Program-made: the position numbers and the translations under genes | Source of the DNA: Pseudomonas sp. ACM7 | Lineage (GTDB): Bacteria > Pseudomonadota > Gammaproteobacteria > Pseudomonadales > Pseudomonadaceae | Reading direction: 5' to 3' | Length of the DNA stretch: 64,000 nucleotides | Assembly (NCBI RefSeq): GCF_004136015.1 | Contig: NZ_CP024866.1 | Coordinates: 3,928,227-3,992,226, forward strand | Shown: one piece after another, positions 19,857 to 30,571 of the stretch | How the letters are laid out: each line of letters opens with the position of its first letter | Numbering within the stretch: the stretch's first letter is position 1 | Notes under the pieces: model-generated | Seen by the model: only the letters and a program-made list of their open reading frames with translations | The model's database searches: none | What the model was told of the DNA's origin: nothing

Positions 19857-20711
19857 ATGTCACTAAATTTCCCGCTGTTGCTGGTCATCGCCGTGTTCGT
19901 CTGCGGCCTGTTGGCGTTGCTCGATCTGGTTTTCCTGGCGCCGCGTCGGCGTGCCGCCATTGCCTCCTATCAGGGCAGTGTCAGTCAGCCTGATGGGATG
20001 GTGGTCGAGAAACTGAATAAAGAGCCGCTGCTGGTCGAATACGGCAAGTCGTTCTTCCCGGTGTTGTTCATCGTGCTGGTACTGCGTTCGTTCCTGGTGG
20101 AACCGTTCCAGATTCCTTCAGGCTCGATGAAACCGACCCTGGACGTTGGCGACTTCATTCTGGTGAGCAAGTTTTCTTACGGGATCCGCTTGCCGGTGAT
20201 CGACAAGAAAGTCATCGAAGTGGGTGATCCACAGCGCGGCGATGTGATGGTGTTCCGCTATCCGAGCGATCCGAACGTCAACTACATTAAACGTGTGGTA
20301 GGCCTGCCGGGTGACCAGATTCGTTACACCGCCGACAAGCGTCTGTTCGTCAACGGTGAGTCGATTGCCGAACAACTGGTCGGCTCCGAGCCGGGCACGT
20401 TGGGCAGCGCCGAGCTCTACAAGGAAAAACTCGGCGTTGCCGAGCACCTGATCCGCAAGGAAATGAGCCGTTACCGCGCAACGCCGGACCATTCGTGGAC
20501 CGTGCCTGCCGGACACTACTTCATGATGGGCGACAACCGCGACAACTCGAATGACAGTCGCTACTGGGATGATCCGAGCATTCCCAAGGATCTGCTGGGC
20601 ATGGTTCCCGACAAGAATATCGTCGGCAAGGCCTTCGCAGTCTGGATGAGCTGGCCGGAACCTAAACTCAGTCACCTGCCGAATTTCTCGCGGGTTGGCC
20701 TGATCAAGTAA
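19857..20711 (+). CDS. lepB: Signal peptidase I
   Basis: Inner-membrane serine/lysine protease that removes Sec and Tat signal peptides. The 284-residue protein has two N-terminal spans (about 6-27 and 64-80), then the catalytic Ser90 in PSGSMKPTL and Lys145 in YIKRVVGLPGD, the same numbering as E. coli. Box E (GDNRDNSNDSR) follows. The ATG at 19857 lies 5 nt after the lepA stop. A 185-bp gap then leads to rnc. Confidence 0.96.
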   Translation: MSLNFPLLLVIAVFVCGLLALLDLVFLAPRRRAAIASYQGSVSQPDGMVVEKLNKEPLLVEYGKSFFPVLFIVLVLRSFLVEPFQIPSGSMKPTLDVGDFILVSKFSYGIRLPVIDKKVIEVGDPQRGDVMVFRYPSDPNVNYIKRVVGLPGDQIRYTADKRLFVNGESIAEQLVGSEPGTLGSAELYKEKLGVAEHLIRKEMSRYRATPDHSWTVPAGHYFMMGDNRDNSNDSRYWDDPSIPKDLLGMVPDKNIVGKAFAVWMSWPEPKLSHLPNFSRVGLIK

Positions 20712-20719
20712 TCACACAC

Positions 20720-20740
20720 GGCGCTGTTGAACACAGCGCC
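20720..20740 (+). other. Hairpin after lepB
   Basis: GGCGCTGT-TGAAC-ACAGCGCC is a perfect 8-bp stem with a 5-nt loop, 9 nt after the lepB stop. There is no T-run, so it is more likely an RNA processing or stability element inside the lepB-rnc transcript than a terminator. Part of it (TTGAACACAGCG) recurs at 20810-20821. Confidence 0.5.
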
Positions 20741-20779
20741 GAATGCATTTCTGGAGTCGGCACAATCGGCCCCGAAAGC

Positions 20780-20899
20780 ATGAAGCCAATGATATTCAGG
20801 ACGTTATTTTTGAACACAGCGTTAATTGTCCCAAGCCTGCGCCGCATCACGGCGATGGCGGTGGAATCCAACCACGAACTCAGCGTGGGTAAACCGTGA
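20780..20899 (+). CDS. Possible 39-residue ORF coupled to rnc
   Basis: An ATG at 20780 opens a 39-codon frame ([17 protein letters not shown]...) that ends in a TGA overlapping the rnc start as GTGA. The N-terminal half is hydrophobic. No clear ribosome site precedes it, and I recognise no homologue. In other pseudomonads this slot holds a DUF4845 gene of about 120 codons, and the sequence here does not resemble that protein. It could be a small coupled leader peptide, a remnant or chance. Confidence 0.25.
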   Translation: MKPMIFRTLFLNTALIVPSLRRITAMAVESNHELSVGKP

Positions 20900-21585
20900 G
20901 CGTCTCCTTAAGCCGTCTCGAGCGTCAGCTCGGCTACACCTTCAAGGACCAGGAACTGATGGTCCTGGCCCTGACTCACCGCAGCTTTGCCGGGCGTAAC
21001 AACGAACGCCTGGAATTCCTCGGTGATGCCATCCTTAACTTTGTCGCTGGCGAGGCGCTGTTCGATCGCTTCCCGCTGGCCCGCGAAGGTCAGTTGTCGC
21101 GCTTGCGCGCACGCCTCGTGAAAGGCGAGACCTTGGCCGTACTGGCTCGCGGTTTCGATCTGGGCGAATACCTGCGCCTGGGTTCCGGTGAATTGAAAAG
21201 CGGCGGTTTCCGTCGCGAATCGATTCTGGCCGATGCCCTTGAAGCGCTGATTGGTGCGATCTACCTGGATGCCGGCATGGACATGGCACGCGAACGCGTA
21301 CTGGCCTGGCTGGCCGGGGAGTTCGAAGGCCTGACGCTGGTCGACACCAACAAAGATCCAAAAACCCGCCTGCAAGAGTTCCTGCAGTCGCGGGGTTGTG
21401 AACTGCCGCGTTACGAAGTGGTGGATATCCAGGGTGAGCCGCATTGCCGGACGTTCTTCGTCGAATGTGAAATCACCTTACTGAATGAAAAAAGCCGAGG
21501 TCAGGGTGTGAGCCGTCGTATTGCCGAACAGGTAGCGGCCGCCGCAGCACTGATTGCCCTGGGCGTGGAGAATGGCCATGACTGA
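20896..21585 (+). CDS. rnc: Ribonuclease III
   Basis: Double-strand-specific endoribonuclease that processes rRNA and structured mRNAs. The 229-residue protein has the signature [13 protein letters not shown] with the catalytic E and D (about 38-50), the second acidic cluster [15 protein letters not shown] (about 113-127) and a C-terminal dsRNA-binding domain (about 155-225, [14 protein letters not shown]...). The start is GTG at 20896. It overlaps era by 8 nt; the rnc-era-recO order is standard and the RNase is expected to autoregulate the transcript. Confidence 0.97.
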   Translation: MSVSLSRLERQLGYTFKDQELMVLALTHRSFAGRNNERLEFLGDAILNFVAGEALFDRFPLAREGQLSRLRARLVKGETLAVLARGFDLGEYLRLGSGELKSGGFRRESILADALEALIGAIYLDAGMDMARERVLAWLAGEFEGLTLVDTNKDPKTRLQEFLQSRGCELPRYEVVDIQGEPHCRTFFVECEITLLNEKSRGQGVSRRIAEQVAAAAALIALGVENGHD

Positions 21586-22480
21586 TTCAACTGCAACTCG
21601 CTGTGGCTATGTCGCCATCGTCGGCCGTCCCAACGTGGGCAAGTCCACGCTGCTGAACCACATCCTCGGTCAGAAGCTGGCGATCACCTCGCGCAAGCCT
21701 CAGACCACTCGCCACAACATGCTCGGCATCAAGACCGAAGGCGCCGTGCAGGCGATCTACGTCGACACCCCCGGCATGCACAAAGGTGGCGAGAAAGCCC
21801 TGAACCGCTACATGAACAAGACCGCTTCGGCGGCGTTGAAAGACGTCGACGTGGTGATCTTCGTGGTTGACCGCACCAAGTGGACAGACGAAGACCAGAT
21901 GGTCCTCGAGCGCGTTCAATACGTGACCGGCCCGCTGATCGTGGCGCTGAACAAGACCGACCGCATCGAAGACAAAGCCGAGCTGATGCCGCACCTGACC
22001 TGGTTGCAGGAACAGTTGCCGAACGCGCAGATCATGCCGATCTCGGCCCAGCACGGGCATAACCTCGAAACGCTGGAGCGCGTGATTGCCGGTTACCTGC
22101 CGGAAAACGATCACTTCTTCCCGGAAGACCAGATCACCGACCGCAGCAGCCGCTTCCTCGCCGCTGAACTGGTACGCGAGAAAATCATGCGCCAGATGGG
22201 CGCCGAGCTGCCGTACCAGATCACCGTTGAAATCGAAGAGTTCAAGCAACAGGGCAAAACCCTGCACATCCATGCCTTGATTCTCGTCGAGCGCGACGGC
22301 CAGAAGAAAATCATCATTGGCGACAAGGGCGAGCGGATCAAACGCATCGGCACCGAGGCGCGCAAGGACATGGAGCTGCTGTTCGACTCCAAGATCATGC
22401 TCAACCTTTGGGTCAAGGTGAAAGGCGGCTGGTCCGACGATGAACGCGCCTTGCGTTCGCTGGGTTACGGCGACCTGTAA
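21578..22480 (+). CDS. era: GTPase Era
   Basis: Ras-like GTPase with a KH domain that binds the 3' end of 16S rRNA during 30S maturation. In the 300-residue protein G1 is GRPNVGKST (16-24), G3 is DTPG (63-66), G4 is NKTD (125-128), and the C-terminal KH domain has [11 protein letters not shown]. The ATG at 21578 is preferred over those at 21554 and 21572 because GGAG at 21567-21570 is 7 nt from it. The start lies inside the end of rnc, so the pair is coupled. Confidence 0.97.
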   Translation: MTDSTATRCGYVAIVGRPNVGKSTLLNHILGQKLAITSRKPQTTRHNMLGIKTEGAVQAIYVDTPGMHKGGEKALNRYMNKTASAALKDVDVVIFVVDRTKWTDEDQMVLERVQYVTGPLIVALNKTDRIEDKAELMPHLTWLQEQLPNAQIMPISAQHGHNLETLERVIAGYLPENDHFFPEDQITDRSSRFLAAELVREKIMRQMGAELPYQITVEIEEFKQQGKTLHIHALILVERDGQKKIIIGDKGERIKRIGTEARKDMELLFDSKIMLNLWVKVKGGWSDDERALRSLGYGDL

Positions 22481-22510
22481 GTCTCGGTTCCAGATACACC
22501 AGTGAGCCCC

Positions 22511-22600
22511 TGTGGGAGCGGGCTTGCTCGCGAATAGGATGTAACATTCAGCATTGATGTTGACTGTTACGTCGCATTCGCGAGCAAGCCCGCTCCCACA
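22511..22600. repeat. REP pair (REPIN-like)
   Basis: TGTGGGAGCGGGCTTGCTCG facing its reverse complement, inserted in the era-recO spacer, so it is probably transcribed inside the rnc-era-recO mRNA. Confidence 0.9.
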
Positions 22601-22647
22601 TTGGTTTTGGGTTGTTTGTAAAATTGCGTTTCTCCATTGAGAACTCC

Positions 22648-23331
22648 ATGTCCCAACCCATCGGCCAACCCGCCTTCGTGCTCCACAGTCGCGCCTACCG
22701 CGAAAACAGCGCGCTGGTGGATTTCCTCACGCCGCAAGGTCGGCTGCGGGCGGTGTTGCGTAGTGCTCGGGGCAAGGCCGGGACCCTGGCGCGGCCGTTC
22801 GTGCCGCTGGAAGTCGAGTTCCGTGGGCGTGGTGAGTTGAAGAACGTCGGTCGCATGGAAAGCGCCGGTGTTTCAACCTGGCTCAATGGTGAAGCGCTGT
22901 TCAGTGGTCTCTACCTCAATGAGCTGTTGATTCGGCTGTTGCCGTCCGAAGACCCGCATCCCGCTGTGTTTGACCACTACGCCGCGACCCTGCTTGCGCT
23001 TGCCGAAGGTCGTCCGCTGGAACCGTTGTTGCGTTCCTTCGAGTGGCGGCTGCTCGATGATCTCGGTTATGGCTTCGCCCTGGCCACCGACATCCATGGC
23101 GATCCCATCGCGCCGGACGGTCTCTACCGTTTGCAAGTGGATGCGGGGCTCGAACGGGTCTACCTGCTGCAACCCGGTCTGTTCAACGGCACCGAACTGT
23201 TGGCCATGGCCGATGCAGATTGGTCAGCCCCTGGCGCACTATCGGCAGCCAAGCGATTGATGCGCCAGGCACTGGCCGTTCATCTGGGCGGTCGTCCCTT
23301 GGTGAGTCGCGAGTTGTTTCGCAAGCCATAG
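22648..23331 (+). CDS. recO: DNA repair protein RecO
   Basis: RecFOR-pathway mediator that helps load RecA on SSB-coated gaps. The 227-residue protein has an N-terminal OB fold ([38 protein letters not shown]) and a C-terminal helical region ([28 protein letters not shown]). No zinc-finger CxxC set is present, as in other gammaproteobacterial RecO. The ATG at 22648 is chosen because homologues begin at MSQP. The TAG stop (23329-23331) is built from the TA target and first G of a MITE-like element, so the native C-terminus may have been slightly altered. Confidence 0.93.
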   Translation: MSQPIGQPAFVLHSRAYRENSALVDFLTPQGRLRAVLRSARGKAGTLARPFVPLEVEFRGRGELKNVGRMESAGVSTWLNGEALFSGLYLNELLIRLLPSEDPHPAVFDHYAATLLALAEGRPLEPLLRSFEWRLLDDLGYGFALATDIHGDPIAPDGLYRLQVDAGLERVYLLQPGLFNGTELLAMADADWSAPGALSAAKRLMRQALAVHLGGRPLVSRELFRKP

Positions 23332-23487
23332 GGTCTGTTGATGCTTGGCAGCGGCCGCGCCGGGCGCCCACTTGGCGCAGGGCTGCGTTGCTCGGAACTT
23401 ATTTGGAACAACCAAACTACGTTCCTCGCGCCTTGCCCTGCACCAAGTGGTCATCCGTCGCGGCCGCTGCCAAACATCAACAGACCC
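23331..23487. mobile_element. 157-bp MITE-like element, copy 1
   Basis: Terminal inverted repeats open GGGTCTGTTGATGCTTGGCA and the arms match at 28 of 29 positions. The element is flanked by TA on both sides (23329-23330 and 23488-23489), the target duplication expected for IS630/Tc1-mariner-type transposition. It has no ORF. The interior (GGCAAGGCGCG, GCAACGCAGC) is shared, in reverse orientation, with the element at 39439-39595, which is exactly the same length. It separates recO from pdxJ. Confidence 0.8.
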
Positions 23488-23540
23488 TATCTCCCCGTGT
23501 ATGCTGTGCGCCGAACTTTTCCATTTTCAGGAGCGCTTCC

Positions 23541-24284
23541 GTGACCACCAGCAATCGCATTCTTCTTGGCGTGAACATCGACCATGTTGCCACCCTGCGT
23601 CAGGCCCGGGGCACGCGCTATCCGGATCCGGTCAAGGCAGCACTGGACGCGGAAGAGGCGGGCGCTGACGGCATTACCGTGCACCTGCGCGAAGACCGTC
23701 GGCACATTCAGGAGCGCGACGTGTTGCTGCTCAAGGATGTGCTGCAAACCCGCATGAACTTCGAAATGGGCGTAACCGAAGAAATGATGGCGTTCGCCGA
23801 ACGCATTCGTCCGGCGCACATTTGCCTGGTGCCGGAAACCCGTCAGGAGCTGACGACCGAAGGTGGTCTGGACGTGGCGGGGCAGGAAGCGCGGATCAAG
23901 GCTGCGGTGGATCGCCTGGCGAAAATCGGCTGTGAAGTGTCGCTGTTCATTGATGCTGACGAGCGGCAGATTGAAGCGTCCCATCGTGTTGGTGCGCCGG
24001 CTATTGAGCTGCATACCGGTCGTTATGCCGATGCCGAGACGCCGACCGATGTGGCTGAAGAGCTCAAGCGTGTGGCGGATGGCGTGGCGTTTGGTCTGGC
24101 TCAAGGTTTGATCGTCAACGCTGGCCACGGTCTGCACTATCACAACGTTGAAGCTGTCGCGGCGATCAAAGGCATCAACGAACTGAACATCGGCCACGCG
24201 CTGGTGGCTCATGCGTTGTTCGTCGGGTTCAAGTCGGCAGTGTCGGAGATGAAGGCATTGATCCTGGCCGCCGCAAAAGCCTAA
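23541..24284 (+). CDS. pdxJ: Pyridoxine 5'-phosphate synthase
   Basis: Final enzyme of DXP-dependent vitamin B6 synthesis; it condenses 1-deoxyxylulose 5-phosphate with 3-amino-2-oxopropyl phosphate. The 247-residue TIM barrel shows the family start [19 protein letters not shown], the active-site stretch [13 protein letters not shown], the [19 protein letters not shown] helix/strand and the C-terminal phosphate-binding [12 protein letters not shown] at 23541 is chosen because CAGGAG precedes it (23528-23533). The gene ends the lepA-pdxJ row. Confidence 0.95.
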   Translation: MTTSNRILLGVNIDHVATLRQARGTRYPDPVKAALDAEEAGADGITVHLREDRRHIQERDVLLLKDVLQTRMNFEMGVTEEMMAFAERIRPAHICLVPETRQELTTEGGLDVAGQEARIKAAVDRLAKIGCEVSLFIDADERQIEASHRVGAPAIELHTGRYADAETPTDVAEELKRVADGVAFGLAQGLIVNAGHGLHYHNVEAVAAIKGINELNIGHALVAHALFVGFKSAVSEMKALILAAAKA

Positions 24285-24300
24285 AGCCAAACACCAAACC

Positions 24301-24391
24301 CTGTGGGAGCGGGCTTGCTCGCGAATGCGGTTTAACATTCAACATCTTCGTTGACTGATACACCGCTTTCGCGAGCAAGTCCGCTCCCACA
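24301..24391. repeat. REP pair (REPIN-like)
   Basis: TGTGGGAGCGGGCTTGCTCG facing a near-perfect reverse complement (one change, AAGTCCGC), between convergent pdxJ and mltF. Confidence 0.9.
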
Positions 24392-24410
24392 TTGGATCTA
24401 GGTTGTTCTG

Positions 24411-26096
<1,686 letters not shown>

Positions 26097-26145
26097 CTAG
26101 AATGCATGGCCTCAAAGCACACCCCTTCCCGAGGCTGTCCCGAAG

Positions 26146-29100
26146 ATGTTGATCCTGCGCGGCGCTCCTGCCCTTTCTGCCTTTCGCCACAGCAAACTCC
26201 TTGAGCAACTGAGCCAGAAGGTCCCGGCTGTCAGCGGCTTGTATGCTGAATTCGCTCACTTCGCCGAAGTTACCGGCGTCCTGACCGGCGACGAACAGCA
26301 GGTGCTCGCGCGCCTTCTGAAGTACGGCCCAAGTGTTCCGGTACAAGAGCCAACCGGTCGTCTGTTCCTGGTGTTGCCGCGGTTCGGCACCATCTCGCCA
26401 TGGTCCAGTAAAGCCAGCGACATCGCTCGCAACTGCGGCCTGACGAAAATCCAGCGCCTGGAACGCGGCATCGCGTTCTACGTCGCCGGCCAGTTCAGCG
26501 ACGCCGAAGCGCAACTGATCGCAGGCGCGCTGCACGACCGCATGACCCAGATCGTCCTCGGCAACCTTGAACAAGCCGCCGGCCTGTTCAGCCATGCCGA
26601 GCCAAAGCCCCTGACCGCGATCGACGTGCTGGGTGGCGGCCGCGCCGCGCTGGAAAAAGCCAACACCGAGCTGGGCCTGGCCCTGGCCGAAGACGAAATC
26701 GACTACCTGGTCAACGCCTTCGTCGGCTTGAAGCGCAACCCGCACGACATCGAACTGATGATGTTCGCCCAGGCGAACTCCGAGCACTGCCGTCACAAGA
26801 TCTTCAACGCCAGTTGGGATATCGACGGTCAGAGCCAGGAAAAAAGCCTGTTCGGCATGATCAAGAACACTTACGTGATGCACAGCGAAGGCGTTCTGTC
26901 GGCTTATAAGGACAACGCTTCGGTGATCGTCGGCAACGTCGCCGGCCGTTTCTTCCCGGACCCTGAAACCCGCCAATACGGTGCGGTGCAGGAGCCGGTG
27001 CACATCCTGATGAAAGTCGAAACACACAACCACCCGACCGCGATTGCCCCGTTCCCGGGCGCATCCACCGGTTCCGGTGGCGAGATTCGTGACGAAGGCG
27101 CAACCGGTCGCGGTGCCAAGCCAAAGGCTGGCCTGACCGGTTTCACCGTGTCCAACCTGCAAATCCCGGGCTTCGAACAGCCGTGGGAAGTGCCGTACGG
27201 CAAGCCTGAGCGCATCGTTACCGCGCTGGACATCATGATCGAAGGCCCACTGGGTGGTGCCGCGTTCAACAACGAATTCGGTCGTCCGGCCCTGACCGGT
27301 TACTTCCGTACCTTCGAACAGTCGATCACCACCCCGCGTGGCGACGAAGTTCGCGGATACCACAAGCCGATCATGCTGGCCGGCGGTATGGGTAACATCC
27401 GTGCCGAACACGTACAGAAAGGCGAGATCACCGTTGGCTCCAAGCTGATCGTGCTCGGCGGCCCGGCGATGCTGATCGGTCTGGGCGGCGGCGCCGCTTC
27501 CTCCATGGCCACCGGCACCAGCTCGGCAGACCTGGACTTCGCTTCCGTACAGCGCGAAAACCCTGAGATGGAGCGTCGCTGCCAGGAAGTCATCGACCGT
27601 TGCTGGCAACTGGGTGACAAGAACCCGATCAGCTTCATCCACGACGTCGGCGCGGGCGGTCTGTCCAACGCCTTCCCGGAACTGGTCAACGATGGCAACC
27701 GTGGCGGTCGCTTCGAACTGCGCAACATTCCAAACGACGAGCCGGGCATGGCCCCGCACGAAATCTGGAGTAACGAATCCCAGGAGCGTTACGTTCTGGC
27801 GGTCGGCCCGGCTGACTTCGAACGCTTCCAGGCGATCTGCGAGCGCGAGCGTTGCCCGTTTGCCGTTGTTGGCGAAGCCACTGCCGAGCCGCAACTGACC
27901 GTCACCGACAGTCACTTCGGCAACAGCCCGGTGGACATGCCACTGGAAGTGCTGCTGGGCAAAGCCCCGCGCATGCACCGTTCGGCCGTTCGCGAAAACG
28001 AACTGGGCGACGATTTCGATCCGTCGACCCTCGAGATTGCAGACTGCGTCGAACGCGTTCTGCATCACCCGGCCGTGGCGAGCAAAAGCTTCCTGATCAC
28101 CATCGGCGACCGCACCATCACCGGCCTCGTGGCCCGTGATCAGATGGTCGGCCCGTGGCAGGTTCCGGTAGCCGACGTTGCCGTCACCGCCACCAGCTTC
28201 GACGTTTACACCGGTGAAGCCATGGCCATGGGCGAGCGCACTCCGCTGGCTCTGCTGGACGCTCCGGCGTCGGGCCGTATGGCCATCGGCGAAACCCTGA
28301 CCAACATCGCGGCTTCGCGCATCAACAAAATCTCCGACATCAAACTGTCGGCCAACTGGATGTCCGCTGCCGGTCACCCAGGCGAAGACGCGCGTCTGTA
28401 CGACACCGTTAAAGCGGTCGGCATGGAACTGTGTCCAGAACTGGGCATTACCATTCCGGTGGGCAAGGACTCCATGTCCATGGCCACGCGCTGGAACGAT
28501 GAAGGCGTTGACAAGACCGTGACCTCGCCGATGTCCCTGATCGTGACCGGTTTCGCGCCAGTGGCTGACATCCGTCAGACCCTGACGCCGGAACTGCGCA
28601 TGGACAAGGGCACCACCGACCTGATCCTGATCGATCTGGGCCGTGGCCAGAACCGCATGGGCGCCTCGATCCTGGCCCAGGTTCACGGCAAGCTCGGTTC
28701 GCAAGCGCCGGACGTCGACGATGCCGAAGACCTCAAAGCCTTCTTCGCCGTGATCCAGGGCCTCAACGCCGACGGTCACCTGCTGGCTTACCACGACCGT
28801 TCCGACGGTGGTCTGCTGACCAGCACCGTGGAAATGGCCTTCGCCGGCCACTGCGGTCTGAGCCTGAACCTCGACGGTCTGGCAGAAACCTCCGCCGACA
28901 TCGCAGCAATCCTGTTCAACGAAGAACTGGGTGCCGTGATCCAGGTTCGTCAGGACGCTACTCCAGACATCCTTGCGCAGTTCAGCGCTGCCGGTCTGGG
29001 CGAGTGCGTGTCGGTGATCGGTCAGCCGATGAACAACGGCCAGATCAACATCACCTTCAACGGCGAAACCGTGTTCGAAGGCCAGCGTCGTCTGCTGCAA

Positions 29101-30042
29101 CGTCAGTGGGCTGAAACCAGCTACCAGATCCAGCGTCTGCGTGATAACGCCGACTGCGCCGAACAAGAGTTCGACGTGTTGCTGGAAGAAGACAACCCGG
29201 GCCTGAGCGTCAAGCTGAGCTACGACGTCAACCAGGACGTCGCCGCGCCTTACATCAAGAAAGGCATTCGCCCACAAGTTGCCGTGCTGCGTGAGCAGGG
29301 CGTCAACGGTCAGGTGGAAATGGCGGCCGCGTTCGACCGCGCCGGTTTCAACGCGATTGACGTGCACATGAGCGACATTCTGGCCGGCCGTGTCGACCTG
29401 AACGAGTTCAAAGGCCTGGTGGCGTGCGGTGGTTTCTCCTACGGCGACGTTCTCGGTGCCGGCGAAGGTTGGGCCAAGTCCGCGCTGTTCAACAGCCGCG
29501 CTCGCGATGCGTTCCAGGGTTTCTTCGAACGTAACGACAGCTTCACCCTCGGTGTGTGCAACGGTTGCCAGATGATGTCCAACCTGCACGAGCTGATCCC
29601 GGGCAGCGAGTTCTGGCCGCACTTTGTGCGTAACCGTTCCGAGCAGTTCGAAGCCCGTGTGGCGATGGTTCAGGTCCAGGAATCGAACTCGATCTTCCTG
29701 CAAGGCATGGCCGGTTCGCGTATGCCGATCGCTATTGCTCACGGTGAAGGTCATGCCGAGTTCGCCAGCGAAGAAGCGTTGCTGGAAGCCGATCTGTCGG
29801 GTTGCGTGGCGATGCGTTTTGTCGACAACCACGGCAAGGTCACCGAAAACTACCCGGCCAACCCGAACGGCTCGCCGCGCGGGATCACCGGTTTGACCAG
29901 CCGCGACGGTCGCGTAACGATCATGATGCCGCACCCGGAACGTGTGTTCCGCGCGGTGCAGAACTCGTGGCGTTCGGAAGACTGGAACGAAGACGCACCT
30001 TGGATGCGTATGTTCCGTAATGCTCGCGTCTGGGTAAACTAA
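26146..30042 (+). CDS. purL: Phosphoribosylformylglycinamidine synthase
   Basis: Large single-chain FGAR amidotransferase of purine synthesis: FGAR + Gln + ATP gives FGAM. The 1298 residues are normal for the gammaproteobacterial form. An N-terminal PurS-like part and the linker are followed by two AIRS-type ATP domains ([34 protein letters not shown]). The C-terminal class I glutaminase has nucleophile Cys about 1138 (GVCNGCQMM) and the terminal [10 protein letters not shown]. The start is ATG at 26146. A TAGAAT hexamer at 26098-26103 may be its -10. The unlinked purT is also in this window. Confidence 0.97.
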   Translation: MLILRGAPALSAFRHSKLLEQLSQKVPAVSGLYAEFAHFAEVTGVLTGDEQQVLARLLKYGPSVPVQEPTGRLFLVLPRFGTISPWSSKASDIARNCGLTKIQRLERGIAFYVAGQFSDAEAQLIAGALHDRMTQIVLGNLEQAAGLFSHAEPKPLTAIDVLGGGRAALEKANTELGLALAEDEIDYLVNAFVGLKRNPHDIELMMFAQANSEHCRHKIFNASWDIDGQSQEKSLFGMIKNTYVMHSEGVLSAYKDNASVIVGNVAGRFFPDPETRQYGAVQEPVHILMKVETHNHPTAIAPFPGASTGSGGEIRDEGATGRGAKPKAGLTGFTVSNLQIPGFEQPWEVPYGKPERIVTALDIMIEGPLGGAAFNNEFGRPALTGYFRTFEQSITTPRGDEVRGYHKPIMLAGGMGNIRAEHVQKGEITVGSKLIVLGGPAMLIGLGGGAASSMATGTSSADLDFASVQRENPEMERRCQEVIDRCWQLGDKNPISFIHDVGAGGLSNAFPELVNDGNRGGRFELRNIPNDEPGMAPHEIWSNESQERYVLAVGPADFERFQAICERERCPFAVVGEATAEPQLTVTDSHFGNSPVDMPLEVLLGKAPRMHRSAVRENELGDDFDPSTLEIADCVERVLHHPAVASKSFLITIGDRTITGLVARDQMVGPWQVPVADVAVTATSFDVYTGEAMAMGERTPLALLDAPASGRMAIGETLTNIAASRINKISDIKLSANWMSAAGHPGEDARLYDTVKAVGMELCPELGITIPVGKDSMSMATRWNDEGVDKTVTSPMSLIVTGFAPVADIRQTLTPELRMDKGTTDLILIDLGRGQNRMGASILAQVHGKLGSQAPDVDDAEDLKAFFAVIQGLNADGHLLAYHDRSDGGLLTSTVEMAFAGHCGLSLNLDGLAETSADIAAILFNEELGAVIQVRQDATPDILAQFSAAGLGECVSVIGQPMNNGQINITFNGETVFEGQRRLLQRQWAETSYQIQRLRDNADCAEQEFDVLLEEDNPGLSVKLSYDVNQDVAAPYIKKGIRPQVAVLREQGVNGQVEMAAAFDRAGFNAIDVHMSDILAGRVDLNEFKGLVACGGFSYGDVLGAGEGWAKSALFNSRARDAFQGFFERNDSFTLGVCNGCQMMSNLHELIPGSEFWPHFVRNRSEQFEARVAMVQVQESNSIFLQGMAGSRMPIAIAHGEGHAEFASEEALLEADLSGCVAMRFVDNHGKVTENYPANPNGSPRGITGLTSRDGRVTIMMPHPERVFRAVQNSWRSEDWNEDAPWMRMFRNARVWVN

Positions 30043-30062
30043 AAGCGGGTTAACTAAGCGCT

Positions 30063-30374
30063 GTGTACAAGCTCAGCTTTTTTGTTCCAACCAGTCACGT
30101 CGAAGACGTGAAAAGTGCCGTATTCGCCGCCGGCGGCGGACGAATCGGCGCTTACGACCATTGCGCCTGGCAAGTGCTCGGCCTCGGCCAGTTTCGCCCG
30201 TTGGATGGCAGTCAGCCGTTTATTGGTGAAGCGGGGCAGGTCGAGCAGGTTGAGGAATGGAAGGTTGAGCTTGTCGTGGCGGATGAGCTGATTCGCGCTG
30301 TGGTGATGGCTCTGAAGCAGAGTCATCCCTATGAGACGCCGGCTTATGAGGTGTGGCGGTTGGAGGATTTCTAG
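30063..30374 (+). CDS. YqfO-like (NIF3 C-terminal/CutA-like) domain protein
   Basis: Small protein of 103 residues that corresponds to the CutA/PII-like insert of the Nif3/YqfO family without the metal-binding halves. Family marks are YKLSFFVPTSHVEDVKSAVFAAGGGRIGAYDHCAWQ and the closing HPYETPAYEVW. The function is unknown; PII-like folds usually form trimers. The start is GTG at 30063, 20 nt after purL, suggesting readthrough transcription from purL. A terminator follows. Confidence 0.85.
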   Translation: MYKLSFFVPTSHVEDVKSAVFAAGGGRIGAYDHCAWQVLGLGQFRPLDGSQPFIGEAGQVEQVEEWKVELVVADELIRAVVMALKQSHPYETPAYEVWRLEDF

Positions 30375-30394
30375 TCTTCCTGGCCGCTGAAATG

Positions 30395-30430
30395 AAAAAC
30401 CCGCTGAATTTGCGTTCAGCGGGTTTTTTG
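30395..30430 (+). terminator. Rho-independent terminator after the yqfO-like gene
   Basis: AACCCGCTGAA pairs with TTCAGCGGGTT around TTGCG, with an A-run before it and TTTTTT after it. Confidence 0.9.
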
Positions 30431-30464
30431 TTGCCTGAACAATCAATGAATGCATACACCCCTT

Positions 30465-30558
30465 GTAGGAGCTGTCGAGTGAAACGAGGCTGCGATCTTT
30501 TGATTTTGATTTTTCAAGATCAAAAGATCGCAGCCTCGTTTCACTCGACAGCTCCTAC
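30465..30558. repeat. Type-B palindrome hairpin (40-bp perfect arms)
   Basis: Arm GTAGGAGCTGTCGAGTGAAA... (30465-30504) is perfectly complementary over 40 nt to 30519-30558, leaving a 14-nt loop. It lies between the yqfO-like terminator and the convergent nagE end. The same arms recur at 34894 and 41022. Confidence 0.9.
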
Positions 30559-30571
30559 AGAGGGCGTGGGT

